DNA of 10,147 nucleotides. Origin: an uncultured Veillonella sp. (GTDB lineage: Bacteria > Bacillota > Negativicutes > Veillonellales > Veillonellaceae). The notes under the pieces were generated by a model, which did no database searches, was not told the DNA's origin, and saw nothing but the letters and a program-made list of their open reading frames with translations. The DNA lies in contig CAKPXR010000050.1 of assembly GCA_934202215.1 (NCBI GenBank), positions 1 through 10,147 of the forward strand. Reading direction: 5' to 3'. Of the stretch, positions 1 to 5,269 are shown piece after piece. Position 1 is the stretch's first letter. Every line of letters begins with the position of its first letter. A program made the position numbers and the translations under genes.

Positions 1-1202
1 TTTTGTTGGTTACCACCGGATAGGGACGATGCCGGTTCGTGAATAGATTGTGTTTTAACGCCTAGTTTTTTAGACAATTCGTCAGCAAAGGAATTGAGCT
101 TGTTGCTATCTAGTATATGAGATGGGCAAATTTCGCCAAGGTTCGGCAAGGTAATGTTGGAACCGATGGAGAAGTCAAGGATCAAGCCTTCGCTCTTTCT
201 ATTTTCTGTGATGAAAGCAATGCCAGCTTTGATAGCATCTTCTGGTTTTTTACAGTTGAGAACGGAGCCGTTCACTGTTACGGTACCGCCGTTATGTTTA
301 TCTACACCGAAGATAGCGCGCATGATTTCTGTACGGCCAGCGCCCATAAGGCCCGCTACGCCGAGAATTTCGCCTTTGCGCAAGGAGAAGGAGATGTCAT
401 TGTCGAAACCTTCAGGTTTGAGGTTATCCACACTCATTACCACTTCGCCTGGTGTTGTAGTACGAGCAGGGTAGAACTCATCGATGGAACGGCCTACCAT
501 GTGGCGTACCACTTCGTCTACAGAAATCTCAGATGTTGGTTTAGTGATGATGGTGTGACCATCACGCATAACCGTGATCGTATCGCATTCGCTAAATACC
601 TCTTCCATGCGGTGAGAGATATATACGATAGCAACGCCGCGTGCTTTCATTTTGCGCATCATATTGAACAATGTGGCCGTTTCGCGCTCGGTGAGGGCTG
701 CTGTCGGTTCGTCCATGATGACAACTTTTGCATCTAACATTAAGATGCGAAGGATTTCCGTCATTTGTTGATGACCAACGGAGCAAAGGCCCGCCTCAGT
801 AGTGAGGGGCAATTCGATGCCTAGTTCGCGGCATGTATTTTCTGCCTCAGCGAGCATCGCTTTTTTATCGATCATGCCAAATTTATTGCGCTTTGGTCTC
901 ATTAAGTATAGATTTTCTAACAATGTTAGGTTTGGCCAAATGTTGAGCTCTTGGTGGATAAAAGCCACACCGTTTAGTTCGGCCTCTCTCGGGTTTGGGA
1001 AGGTGCGCTCTACGCCGTCGATGGTGATGGTACCAGCATCAGCCTTGTGAATACCAGTGAGGATATTCATGAGGGTGGACTTGCCGGCCCCATTTTCGCC
1101 CATCAAGGCGTGAACCTCGCCCTCCTTGAGGGTAATACTTACATCGCGCAGAACTTGGTTTGTACCAAATGCCTTCGCAATGCCTGACATAACAATTTCC
1201 AT
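1..1202 (-). CDS. rbsA: Ribose ABC transporter ATP-binding protein RbsA (partial, C-terminus outside the window)
   Basis: Energises ribose import with the RbsC permease and RbsB binding protein at the inner face of the membrane. The first 400 codons are present; family members are about 500 aa, so roughly 100 residues lie beyond the left edge. Two ABC domains are visible. Domain 1 has Walker A GENGAGKST (35-43), Q-loop HQE (83-85), signature SVGHQQM (141-147), Walker B VVIMDEPTAAL (160-170) and H-loop ISHR (195-198). Domain 2 has the degenerate Walker A GLMGAGRTE (284-292) usual for RbsA/MglA-type sugar ATPases, and the window ends in its signature LSGGNQQ (394-400). The ATG at 1202 has AGGAG at 1208-1212, 5 bases upstream. 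It follows rbsD by 65 bases with no terminator between them. The family is certain. Ribose specificity rests on the rbsD and rbsK neighbours, since related sugar ATPases share these motifs. Confidence 0.95.
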   Translation of the reverse strand, partial: MEIVMSGIAKAFGTNQVLRDVSITLKEGEVHALMGENGAGKSTLMNILTGIHKADAGTITIDGVERTFPNPREAELNGVAFIHQELNIWPNLTLLENLYLMRPKRNKFGMIDKKAMLAEAENTCRELGIELPLTTEAGLCSVGHQQMTEILRILMLDAKVVIMDEPTAALTERETATLFNMMRKMKARGVAIVYISHRMEEVFSECDTITVMRDGHTIITKPTSEISVDEVVRHMVGRSIDEFYPARTTTPGEVVMSVDNLKPEGFDNDISFSLRKGEILGVAGLMGAGRTEIMRAIFGVDKHNGGTVTVNGSVLNCKKPEDAIKAGIAFITENRKSEGLILDFSIGSNITLPNLGEICPSHILDSNKLNSFADELSKKLGVKTQSIHEPASSLSGGNQQ

Positions 1203-1267
1203 AACTACTCCTATATGATTGGTGAAAGTATCGTTTACTTATGCGTTACGTTTCATATGCGCTTGTC

Positions 1268-1681
1268 TTACGGACGGTCGCTAAAGATGCAATCGGCACG
1301 CAAGATAATGTTTGCATATGGAGATGCTTCACCAGTTCGAATGATGCACTTGCATTGTTTTGTGGCTTCTTTGAAAGCATCGTGGCTCGTTTCAATCCAT
1401 TCGTATTGATTGGATGGGAAGGTAGACTCCAAGAAGTCGTAAGCCTCAGGATTGTTTTCTTTAATTTCTGTTGCCACATGAACTGCTTCGGATTTCATAT
1501 GCTTAGCGATGATGGATACTACTTGTTCAAAGCTTGGTACGCCGAAATCTAAGGCTAAGTCGATTTTTTGAACCCCTTCAGGTACTGGCAAGCCACAGTC
1601 GGAGATACAAATTGTATCTGTGTGACCAAGATCTGCAAGCACCTTAGCGATATGACTATTTAAAATGCCGTGTCGTTGCAT
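1268..1681 (-). CDS. rbsD: D-ribose pyranase RbsD
   Basis: A mutarotase that interconverts the beta-pyranose and beta-furanose forms of D-ribose in the cytoplasm, supplying the form that ribokinase uses. The 137-residue length is normal for the family. The N-terminus contains the recognisable run LGHTDTICISDCGLPVP. His20 aligns with the catalytic histidine of E. coli RbsD, and Asp28 with its substrate-binding aspartate. His100 and the C-terminal SPYANIIL (Tyr122-Asn124) match the other binding positions. The start is the ATG at 1681, because AGGAG at 1688-1692 sits 6 bases upstream and the protein then begins MQRHGILNS like its relatives. An in-frame ATG at 1732 would add 17 unrelated residues and lies inside a hairpin. 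The gene lies between rbsK and rbsA. Confidence 0.96.
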   Translation of the reverse strand: MQRHGILNSHIAKVLADLGHTDTICISDCGLPVPEGVQKIDLALDFGVPSFEQVVSIIAKHMKSEAVHVATEIKENNPEAYDFLESTFPSNQYEWIETSHDAFKEATKQCKCIIRTGEASPYANIILRADCIFSDRP

Positions 1682-1703
1682 AGTAAACTCCTTTTTATAT
1701 ATC

Positions 1704-1733
1704 AATGAGTACGGACTTAATGCCACACTCATT
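1704..1733 (-). promoter_or_regulatory. Small hairpin just upstream of the rbsD ribosome binding site
   Basis: AATGAGT (1704-1710) and ACTCATT (1727-1733) are a perfect 7-base inverted repeat with a 16-base loop, ending 11 bases before the rbsD Shine-Dalgarno. In the rbsK-rbsD message it could form a hairpin next to the translation start. There is no run of T, so it does not look like a terminator. A regulatory role is inference only. Confidence 0.3.
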
Positions 1734-1792
1734 ACATTTCTTTGTTATATAAGAGGGCAGATGTATTCGTTGCATGAGAATATATAGCTTGT

Positions 1793-1870
1793 ATTGAATA
1801 GACCTTTCAAAGCGACTTTGGCTCTGCGAAGGCAGATCTGGCCAGTGGAGCTTTTAAAGGCCTATTCAAT
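1793..1870 (-). repeat. 78-nt near-palindromic hairpin between rbsK and rbsD
   Basis: The outer arms 1793-1807 and 1856-1870 pair over 15 bases. Position 1802/1861 is an A-C mismatch when read on the plus strand but a G-U pair in minus-strand RNA, so the intact structure belongs to the rbs transcript. Inside are a further AAAGC/GCTTT pairing, a GGC/GCC pairing and an apical TCTGC-CTTC-GCAGA hairpin. The element starts 3 bases after the rbsK stop and has no T-tract after it. It is therefore better read as an RNA processing, stability or attenuation element, or a REP-like repeat, than as a full terminator. It could lower expression of the downstream genes relative to rbsK. Confidence 0.6.
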
Positions 1871-1873
1871 ATG

Positions 1874-2761
1874 CTAACTCTTTGCCAAGAACGCAGCAAC
1901 CTCGTCCTTTGTAGGCATGCCGCCTTGGGCACCCAAGCGTTGGATGGAGAGGGCTGCGGCTGCGTTACCGTAGTGCAATGCATCGGCTAAGTTTTTACCA
2001 TTAACGATAGCTGTTGCAAAGGCACCGTTGAAGGTATCGCCTGCGCCAGTAGTATCCACTGGTTCAACCTTGAAGCCAGATACGGTATGGATTTCACCGT
2101 TGTCGGCGTAGCCTACACCTTTACTGCCAAGGGTAACAATGATTTTGTTTTCGTTAGCTAGCAATGTTTCGTCTGTAGATTGGTTAGGGTAGAGGGCGGA
2201 TAATTCATGCTCATTTGGCGTAATATAGGTTGCCAATTCTAACCACTCTGGATTGAGGTCAGCCGCTGGAGCTGGATTCAAGAGGACTTTCACATTAGCC
2301 TCGTGGCAACGGCGAACGATGTATTCGATTGTTGGAATAGGAATTTCGTTTTGCACCATTACGAGATCCGCTTGCTCGATAGCAGACCAAGCGTTATCTA
2401 CAACGTTTTTGTCTACCTTAGCATTGGCGCCTGCAATCACGATGATGCTATTATCGCCTTCAGCTAATGTAATATGGGCTGTACCCGTTGTAGTGTCTGG
2501 AACCGTAACGATGTAGTCTGTATTGATATGATTTTCTTTTAGGTTATCCATAATCATTTGGCCGTATGCATCTTCGCCGATACAGCCAACCATAGTAACC
2601 TCTGCGCCTAGGCGAGCAGCGGCTACTGCTTGGTTTGCACCTTTACCGCCGTGAGCGATGTGCAATTCGTTGCCCATGATTGTTTCGCCTGCCGCCGGAC
2701 GTTTATCGGCGAGCACTACAATATCCATGTTGCAACTGCCAATAACAACAATGCGATTCAT
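1874..2761 (-). CDS. rbsK: Ribokinase RbsK
   Basis: Phosphorylates D-ribose with ATP to ribose-5-phosphate in the cytoplasm, feeding the pentose phosphate pathway and nucleotide synthesis. The 295 residues are a full-length PfkB-family ribokinase. Visible motifs in order: sugar-binding N11-M-D13, the first PfkB signature GGKGANQA (38-45), QNE (137-139), NPAPA (162-166), TPNEHE (181-186), the nucleotide-binding VTLGSKG (209-215), and the second PfkB signature DTTGAGDTFNGAF (236-248) with catalytic base Asp242 in GAGD. The ATG at 2761 has AGGAG at 2767-2771, 5 bases upstream. It is the first gene of the rbsK-rbsD-rbsA cluster. No rbsR-type regulator gene is present in the window. Confidence 0.97.
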   Translation of the reverse strand: MNRIVVIGSCNMDIVVLADKRPAAGETIMGNELHIAHGGKGANQAVAAARLGAEVTMVGCIGEDAYGQMIMDNLKENHINTDYIVTVPDTTTGTAHITLAEGDNSIIVIAGANAKVDKNVVDNAWSAIEQADLVMVQNEIPIPTIEYIVRRCHEANVKVLLNPAPAADLNPEWLELATYITPNEHELSALYPNQSTDETLLANENKIIVTLGSKGVGYADNGEIHTVSGFKVEPVDTTGAGDTFNGAFATAIVNGKNLADALHYGNAAAALSIQRLGAQGGMPTKDEVAAFLAKS

Positions 2762-2984
2762 AATAACTCCTTAATAAGTTTCAGCTCCTAGTGGGGCTAG
2801 AAATGGATACCATTAATTTTTATACATAAAAACACAAGGTTATATTCAGTGAAATGTATATAAACATGTAATTGATAACCGCATGGGCGTTTACTTTCAC
2901 ATATCTATTAGTATAACTTAATCATTTATTAGTATAGCCCAAATACAGAAGTTTATCTATATAAATAACTATAAAATATGGGAA
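2762..2984 (-). promoter_or_regulatory. Leader and promoter region of the ribose genes (no gene)
   Basis: This AT-rich stretch upstream of rbsK must contain the promoter, since a terminator closes the gene behind it. I do not see a convincing -35/-10 pair on the minus strand; a TATAAA near 2824-2829 is only a weak candidate. Two possible regulator marks are visible. One is a direct repeat TATTAGTATA at 2906-2915 and 2927-2936, 21 bases apart, so both copies lie on one face of the helix. The other is a loose dyad at 2874-2894 with AAC/GTT half-sites. No coding frame is supported here. Confidence 0.4.
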
Positions 2985-3054
2985 TAAAAAAAGGTATACA
3001 CAAAATCTATGTTACATGAGTAAAAATGTACCGATTAGATTTTGGATATACCTT
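2985..3054 (-). terminator. Long-hairpin Rho-independent terminator after the SDR-like gene
   Basis: The arms 2991-3009 and 3036-3054 match at 17 of 19 positions. A further weaker pairing (TACAT/ATGTA) inside leaves a small A-rich loop. On the minus strand the stem ends in CC followed by seven T (A-run 2986-2992 on plus), the expected tail for a transcript leaving the gene that stops at 3083. The plus-strand side lacks a T-run. The stem is AT-rich but long. Confidence 0.65.
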
Positions 3055-3082
3055 ATTATTTAAGAATTAATATAGTTATATA

Positions 3083-3739
3083 TTAGTGAAAACTTGGTTT
3101 GTCGTAGTGTGTGCCTGGTTCGCCAATACCGATGCTTGCGCGGTGGAATGGTGTTTCGTCATCTACATGTAAGATGTCGAAGATGGCCTTTACTACAGCT
3201 TCGCGCGTAACTTGGGCATCATTAAATTGAACACCTTCAGGAATGAGCTCGTAATTTGTGTTTTCTGGATCGTTGTAGAGCCATGTGAGGCGCAAAATTG
3301 TGTAGTTTAAATTGGATTCGCGCAATACGTTGCGTGCTTGACGTTCGCCTTGGACATAGCTAATAGGCAAGCTGTCGAAGGTCCATTTTTCAAGTGCTGC
3401 AGGGAATTCGCCAGAAAGACCAGCCATAGAAAGGCCGATAATACGGCGTACGTTTTTACGGCTCAATGCTTTCACAATAGCCGCCATATCACTGCCAGAT
3501 TCCATAGCGCCTACAAATACGATTTCTGCATTTGTTACAGCTTCCTCTAATTTGGCAGGATTTTGGAAGGAGCCTTCGATGACAGTAACTCGTTCATGCT
3601 CTAAAATCTCTGGATGTAAACGAGTACTCAACTGGCGACCATATAATGTAAGGTGCATATCTGTATATGTTAATAATGTAGCAGTCAACTTTTGTGCAAT
3701 TTGGCCAGCGGCCCCTAAAATTGTAATATATTTGTACAT
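3083..3739 (-). CDS. NAD(P)-binding atypical SDR / NmrA-like family protein
   Basis: A predicted cytoplasmic Rossmann-fold protein of 218 residues. The N-terminus TILGAAGQIAQ has the dinucleotide-binding glycine pattern G9-x-x-G12-x-x-A15 of atypical short-chain dehydrogenases that bind NAD(P). VFVGAME (75-80) and IIGLSMAGLSG (100-110) occupy the usual strand 4 and strand 5 positions. YVQGERQARNVLRESNLNYTI (128-148) is typical of this group, where a Y-x(4)-R segment leads into a helix and a short strand. No substrate can be read from the sequence. Relatives act as flavin/NAD(P) reductases, redox sensors or sugar-nucleotide-like epimerases. The ATG at 3739 has AGGAGGT at 3744-3750. It has its own promoter and terminator, so it is not part of the rbs cluster. 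Confidence 0.85.
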   Translation of the reverse strand: MYKYITILGAAGQIAQKLTATLLTYTDMHLTLYGRQLSTRLHPEILEHERVTVIEGSFQNPAKLEEAVTNAEIVFVGAMESGSDMAAIVKALSRKNVRRIIGLSMAGLSGEFPAALEKWTFDSLPISYVQGERQARNVLRESNLNYTILRLTWLYNDPENTNYELIPEGVQFNDAQVTREAVVKAIFDILHVDDETPFHRASIGIGEPGTHYDKPSFH

Positions 3740-3777
3740 ATAGACCTCCTATGTCCTAGGCATAAGTATTTATATGC

Positions 3778-3783
3778 ATTATA
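3778..3783 (-). promoter_or_regulatory. Likely -10 box for the SDR-like gene
   Basis: TATAAT on the minus strand, preceded by TGA as in an extended -10, about 38 bases upstream of the start codon. The region 17 bases upstream offers only a poor -35 (ACTTTC). Confidence 0.5.
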
Positions 3784-3850
3784 TCACAACTATATGACGA
3801 GAAAGTGAGAATAGAAATTTAATTATGATAGTAAAAGTTAGTTTTCTAAG

Positions 3851-3879
3851 CTGTAATATATTATTAGATGTGGTATAAT
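3851..3879 (+). promoter_or_regulatory. Extended -10 promoter for the plus-strand structured RNA
   Basis: TATAAT at 3874-3879 preceded by TG at 3871-3872 (TGnTATAAT), with CTGTAA as a weak -35 at 17 bases spacing. Transcription would start near 3886, just before the first hairpin of the predicted antisense RNA. The promoter lies immediately beyond the terminator of the opposing toxin transcript, the layout expected for an antitoxin RNA. Confidence 0.55.
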
Positions 3880-3880
3880 A

Positions 3881-3924
3881 CAAAACAAGAAGAGCCAATT
3901 AACGTTCTGGAATTCGTTAGGCTC
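3881..3924 (-). terminator. Predicted terminator of the toxin-like minus-strand transcript
   Basis: On the minus strand the stem is GAGCC-TAACG paired with CGTTA-(ATT)-GGCTC (arms 3915-3924 and 3892-3904). It is followed by a T-rich tail, TTCTTGTTTTG, at 3891-3881. The same sequence gives a hairpin at the 5' end of the plus-strand RNA. Confidence 0.5.
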
Positions 3925-3993
3925 ATCTCCTAGGAAAACGAAAATGAGAAATGGCCTAACGTCCAATTTGGGGTGTTAGGTCATTCTTATTTT
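3886..3993 (+). ncRNA. Predicted antisense antitoxin RNA (RatA-like) facing the toxin remnant
   Basis: A predicted transcript of about 108 nt from the extended -10 at 3874-3879. Hairpin 1 pairs 3892-3904 with 3915-3924. Hairpin 2 is a 12-bp stem, 3953-3964 with 3971-3982, and an AAUUUG loop, followed by the U-rich ATTCTTATTTT that would terminate it near 3993. Hairpin 2 has three G-U pairs on the plus strand (3954/3981, 3961/3974, 3962/3973). These become C-A or A-C mismatches on the minus strand, so selection appears to act on plus-strand RNA. The RNA covers the predicted stop codon and 3' untranslated region of the toxin-like frame, as RatA covers txpA in Bacillus subtilis. It may instead be a leader or an Abi-linked RNA. 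The 5' and 3' ends are inferred. Confidence 0.5.
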
Positions 3994-4049
3994 ACAATAA
4001 GAATGACTAATGTTGCGAATGCAATCATTACTGATATCGCTTCAAATGT
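3987..4049 (-). pseudogene. TxpA / holin-like type I toxin remnant lacking a start
   Basis: The minus-strand frame from 4049 reads TFEAISVMIAFATLVI followed by LIVK and TAA (3987-3989). The pattern T-[FY]-E-x-x-x-[VL]-M-I-x-F-A-x-L and the single hydrophobic segment match the TxpA / putative holin-like toxin family (B. subtilis TxpA begins MSTYESLMVMIGFANL). The codon before the first Thr is a TAA (4050-4052). An ATG at 4076 upstream in the same frame gives only 8 codons before that stop and has no Shine-Dalgarno. The sole internal ATG (4028) would give a 13-residue peptide. The gene therefore looks decapitated, while its 3' region and facing antisense RNA remain. Length and match are short, so the family call is moderate. 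Confidence 0.5.
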
Positions 4050-4086
4050 TTAGGACGAAATGGTAAGGGTAGACATAACTACAAAG

Positions 4087-4100
4087 TGATATAATTATAT
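4087..4100 (+). promoter_or_regulatory. Extended -10 promoter with overlapping palindrome upstream of the Abi_2 gene
   Basis: TG at 4087-4088 and TATAAT at 4090-4095 form an extended -10 about 60 bases upstream of the Abi_2 start. The 12-base perfect palindrome ATATAATTATAT (4089-4100) overlaps it and could serve as an operator. TAGACA at 4070-4075 is too close (14 bases) for a normal -35. Confidence 0.4.
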
Positions 4101-4156
4101 ATAGAAATTTTGCTTTTGTTTGGTGTGTGGTTGGTTATTTTGAAGGGAGTGACCAT

Positions 4157-5092
4157 ATGTCGGATGGTCCATTTTTAACACCAAGAGAACAGGTAGAGCA
4201 TAGTATATCTAAAGGTATTACCTTTAATAATATTACTGAAGTAGAAACAGAACAATATTTAGTAGAGAATAATAACTATTTTAAACTTAGAGCCTTTAGG
4301 AAGAACTTTTTAAAATCTACAAAATCTGGAAAATATGTAAATCTAGATTTTAGCTATTTAATTGATTTAGCATGTATTGATAATAGATTAAGACGAATCA
4401 TGTTAGAGATGGCTATTGGGATTGAGCATTTTTCAAAAGTTCATTTATTATCTGTCTTACAGCAGAATAATATTGATCCCTATGATGTAGTTGAGGAATA
4501 TATGAATCAGCTAGAGGAATCTAATCTTGAACAATTACGGCATGACTTATGGAAAAATAGTGGTAGCTTATATTGTGGTAATTTATATGCTAAGTATATT
4601 GATGATGAAAATAAACGTTGTCCTGTATGGGCTTTTCTAGAAATGATTTCCTTTGGACAGTATTTATACTTCTATAAATATTGTGCAGAATTATTGCAAA
4701 ATACTGAAATTACAGAACGATTATATTTAATGTATACCGTTAAAAGTTTACGGAATGCATGTGCTCATAATAATTGTATTATCAATGATATAAACTCTAA
4801 ACATAATAAAAGACTTAATGCTGATTTATCAAGAGAATGTGCTAAATTTATAAAGTCGCCATCAAGTAGACGTAGACATTTGGGTCATATTTCTACCTAT
4901 CAAATTTTAACTACGATGTATGCCCATCAGAAAATATGTATTAGTACTGGTGTTCATAATCATATATGTGGTGAATTAGATGAACTTAAGAAACGCTTTT
5001 TCCGAGATAATGACTATAGGTTACATGATAATATAAAAGCTACATTTGATGTGCTTATTAGAGCTATTGACACATGGTTCCACATAAGGTAA
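4157..5092 (+). CDS. Abi_2 family (AbiD/AbiF-like) abortive-infection protein with a HEPN motif
   Basis: A predicted phage-defence protein of 311 residues, probably a HEPN-fold ribonuclease. The N-terminal YLVENNNYFKLRAF (34-47) matches the family's L-x-x-x-N-Y-[YF]-[RK]-L block. SFGQ (165-168) and SLRNACAHNN (197-206) match the middle and C-terminal blocks. R199-N-A-C-A-H204 is the R-x4-H catalytic signature of HEPN RNases, with the Asn after Arg that is usual in active members. The start is the ATG at 4157 with GGGAG (4145-4149) 7 bases upstream; an in-frame GTG at 4127 has no Shine-Dalgarno. The gene is visibly richer in AT and in TTA/ATA codons than its neighbours. It stands alone between its own promoter and two terminators beside a type I toxin remnant, which suggests acquisition. 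Target and trigger are unknown. Confidence 0.85.
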   Translation: MSDGPFLTPREQVEHSISKGITFNNITEVETEQYLVENNNYFKLRAFRKNFLKSTKSGKYVNLDFSYLIDLACIDNRLRRIMLEMAIGIEHFSKVHLLSVLQQNNIDPYDVVEEYMNQLEESNLEQLRHDLWKNSGSLYCGNLYAKYIDDENKRCPVWAFLEMISFGQYLYFYKYCAELLQNTEITERLYLMYTVKSLRNACAHNNCIINDINSKHNKRLNADLSRECAKFIKSPSSRRRHLGHISTYQILTTMYAHQKICISTGVHNHICGELDELKKRFFRDNDYRLHDNIKATFDVLIRAIDTWFHIR

Positions 5093-5130
5093 TATTTAGG
5101 TACATAGAAAAACCATTTTTGGTTTCAAGC

Positions 5131-5166
5131 GGCAGCATCGTTAATTCGGTGTTGCTTTATTTTTTA
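5131..5166 (+). terminator. Rho-independent terminator after the Abi_2 gene
   Basis: GGCAGCATCG (5131-5140) pairs with CGGTGTTGCT (5147-5156), with G-U pairs, around a TTAATT loop. It is followed by TTATTTTTT. It lies 38 bases after the stop codon. Confidence 0.75.
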
Positions 5167-5171
5167 TATAG

Positions 5172-5193
5172 GCGCCCTGAGGGGCGCTTTTTT
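5172..5193 (+). terminator. Second, GC-rich terminator
   Basis: GCGCCC (5172-5177) and GGGCGC (5182-5187) form a perfect 6-bp stem with a TGAG loop, followed by six T. Together with the preceding terminator it insulates the ECF operon. It may be the older one, left from the gene order before the AT-rich Abi_2 segment arrived. Confidence 0.8.
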
Positions 5194-5205
5194 ATGCTCT
5201 AAACT

Positions 5206-5233
5206 TTCACAATACCCATATAAATGTTAAAAT
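5206..5233 (+). promoter_or_regulatory. Possible promoter of the ECF transporter operon
   Basis: TTCACA (5206-5211) and TAAAAT (5228-5233) are spaced by 16 bases, 36 bases before the start codon. No T-box, TRAP-like repeats or other riboswitch fits in the short leader. Confidence 0.4.
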
Positions 5234-5269
5234 AAACACTATATATTCATTTTTAGAAAAGAGGCTATT

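Noticed and set aside
117..737. Long plus-strand open frame opposite rbsA
   Set aside because: The minus-strand frame encodes all RbsA motifs; the plus-strand product has no recognisable domain and no ribosome binding site, so it is a shadow.
2840..2900. CcpA cre-like site upstream of rbsK (TGTGAAAGTAAACG on minus)
   Set aside because: The central CG and the right half of the cre consensus are missing.
3036..3050. Shared 11-mer GATTTTGGATA at 3038-3048 and near 8524
   Set aside because: One copy is within a terminator arm, the other in an unrelated AT-rich leader; length and composition allow chance.
3944..3979. Leader peptide of 11 codons (MRNGLTSNLGC)
   Set aside because: An AGGA lies upstream, but the frame runs through the structured stem with no runs of a regulatory amino acid; the RNA reading explains the sequence better.
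4010..4066. Plus-strand frame of 18 codons starting at 4010
   Set aside because: No Shine-Dalgarno and not hydrophobic or conserved-looking; it is opposite the toxin-like frame.
4127..4156. GTG start extending the Abi_2 protein by ten residues
   Set aside because: No Shine-Dalgarno precedes the GTG, while GGGAG sits 7 bases before the ATG at 4157.
4868..4891. Second R-x4-H (Arg239-His244) in the Abi_2 protein as a second HEPN site
   Set aside because: It lies in a basic RRRHLGH stretch without the Asn and helix context of the true motif at 199-204; probably chance.
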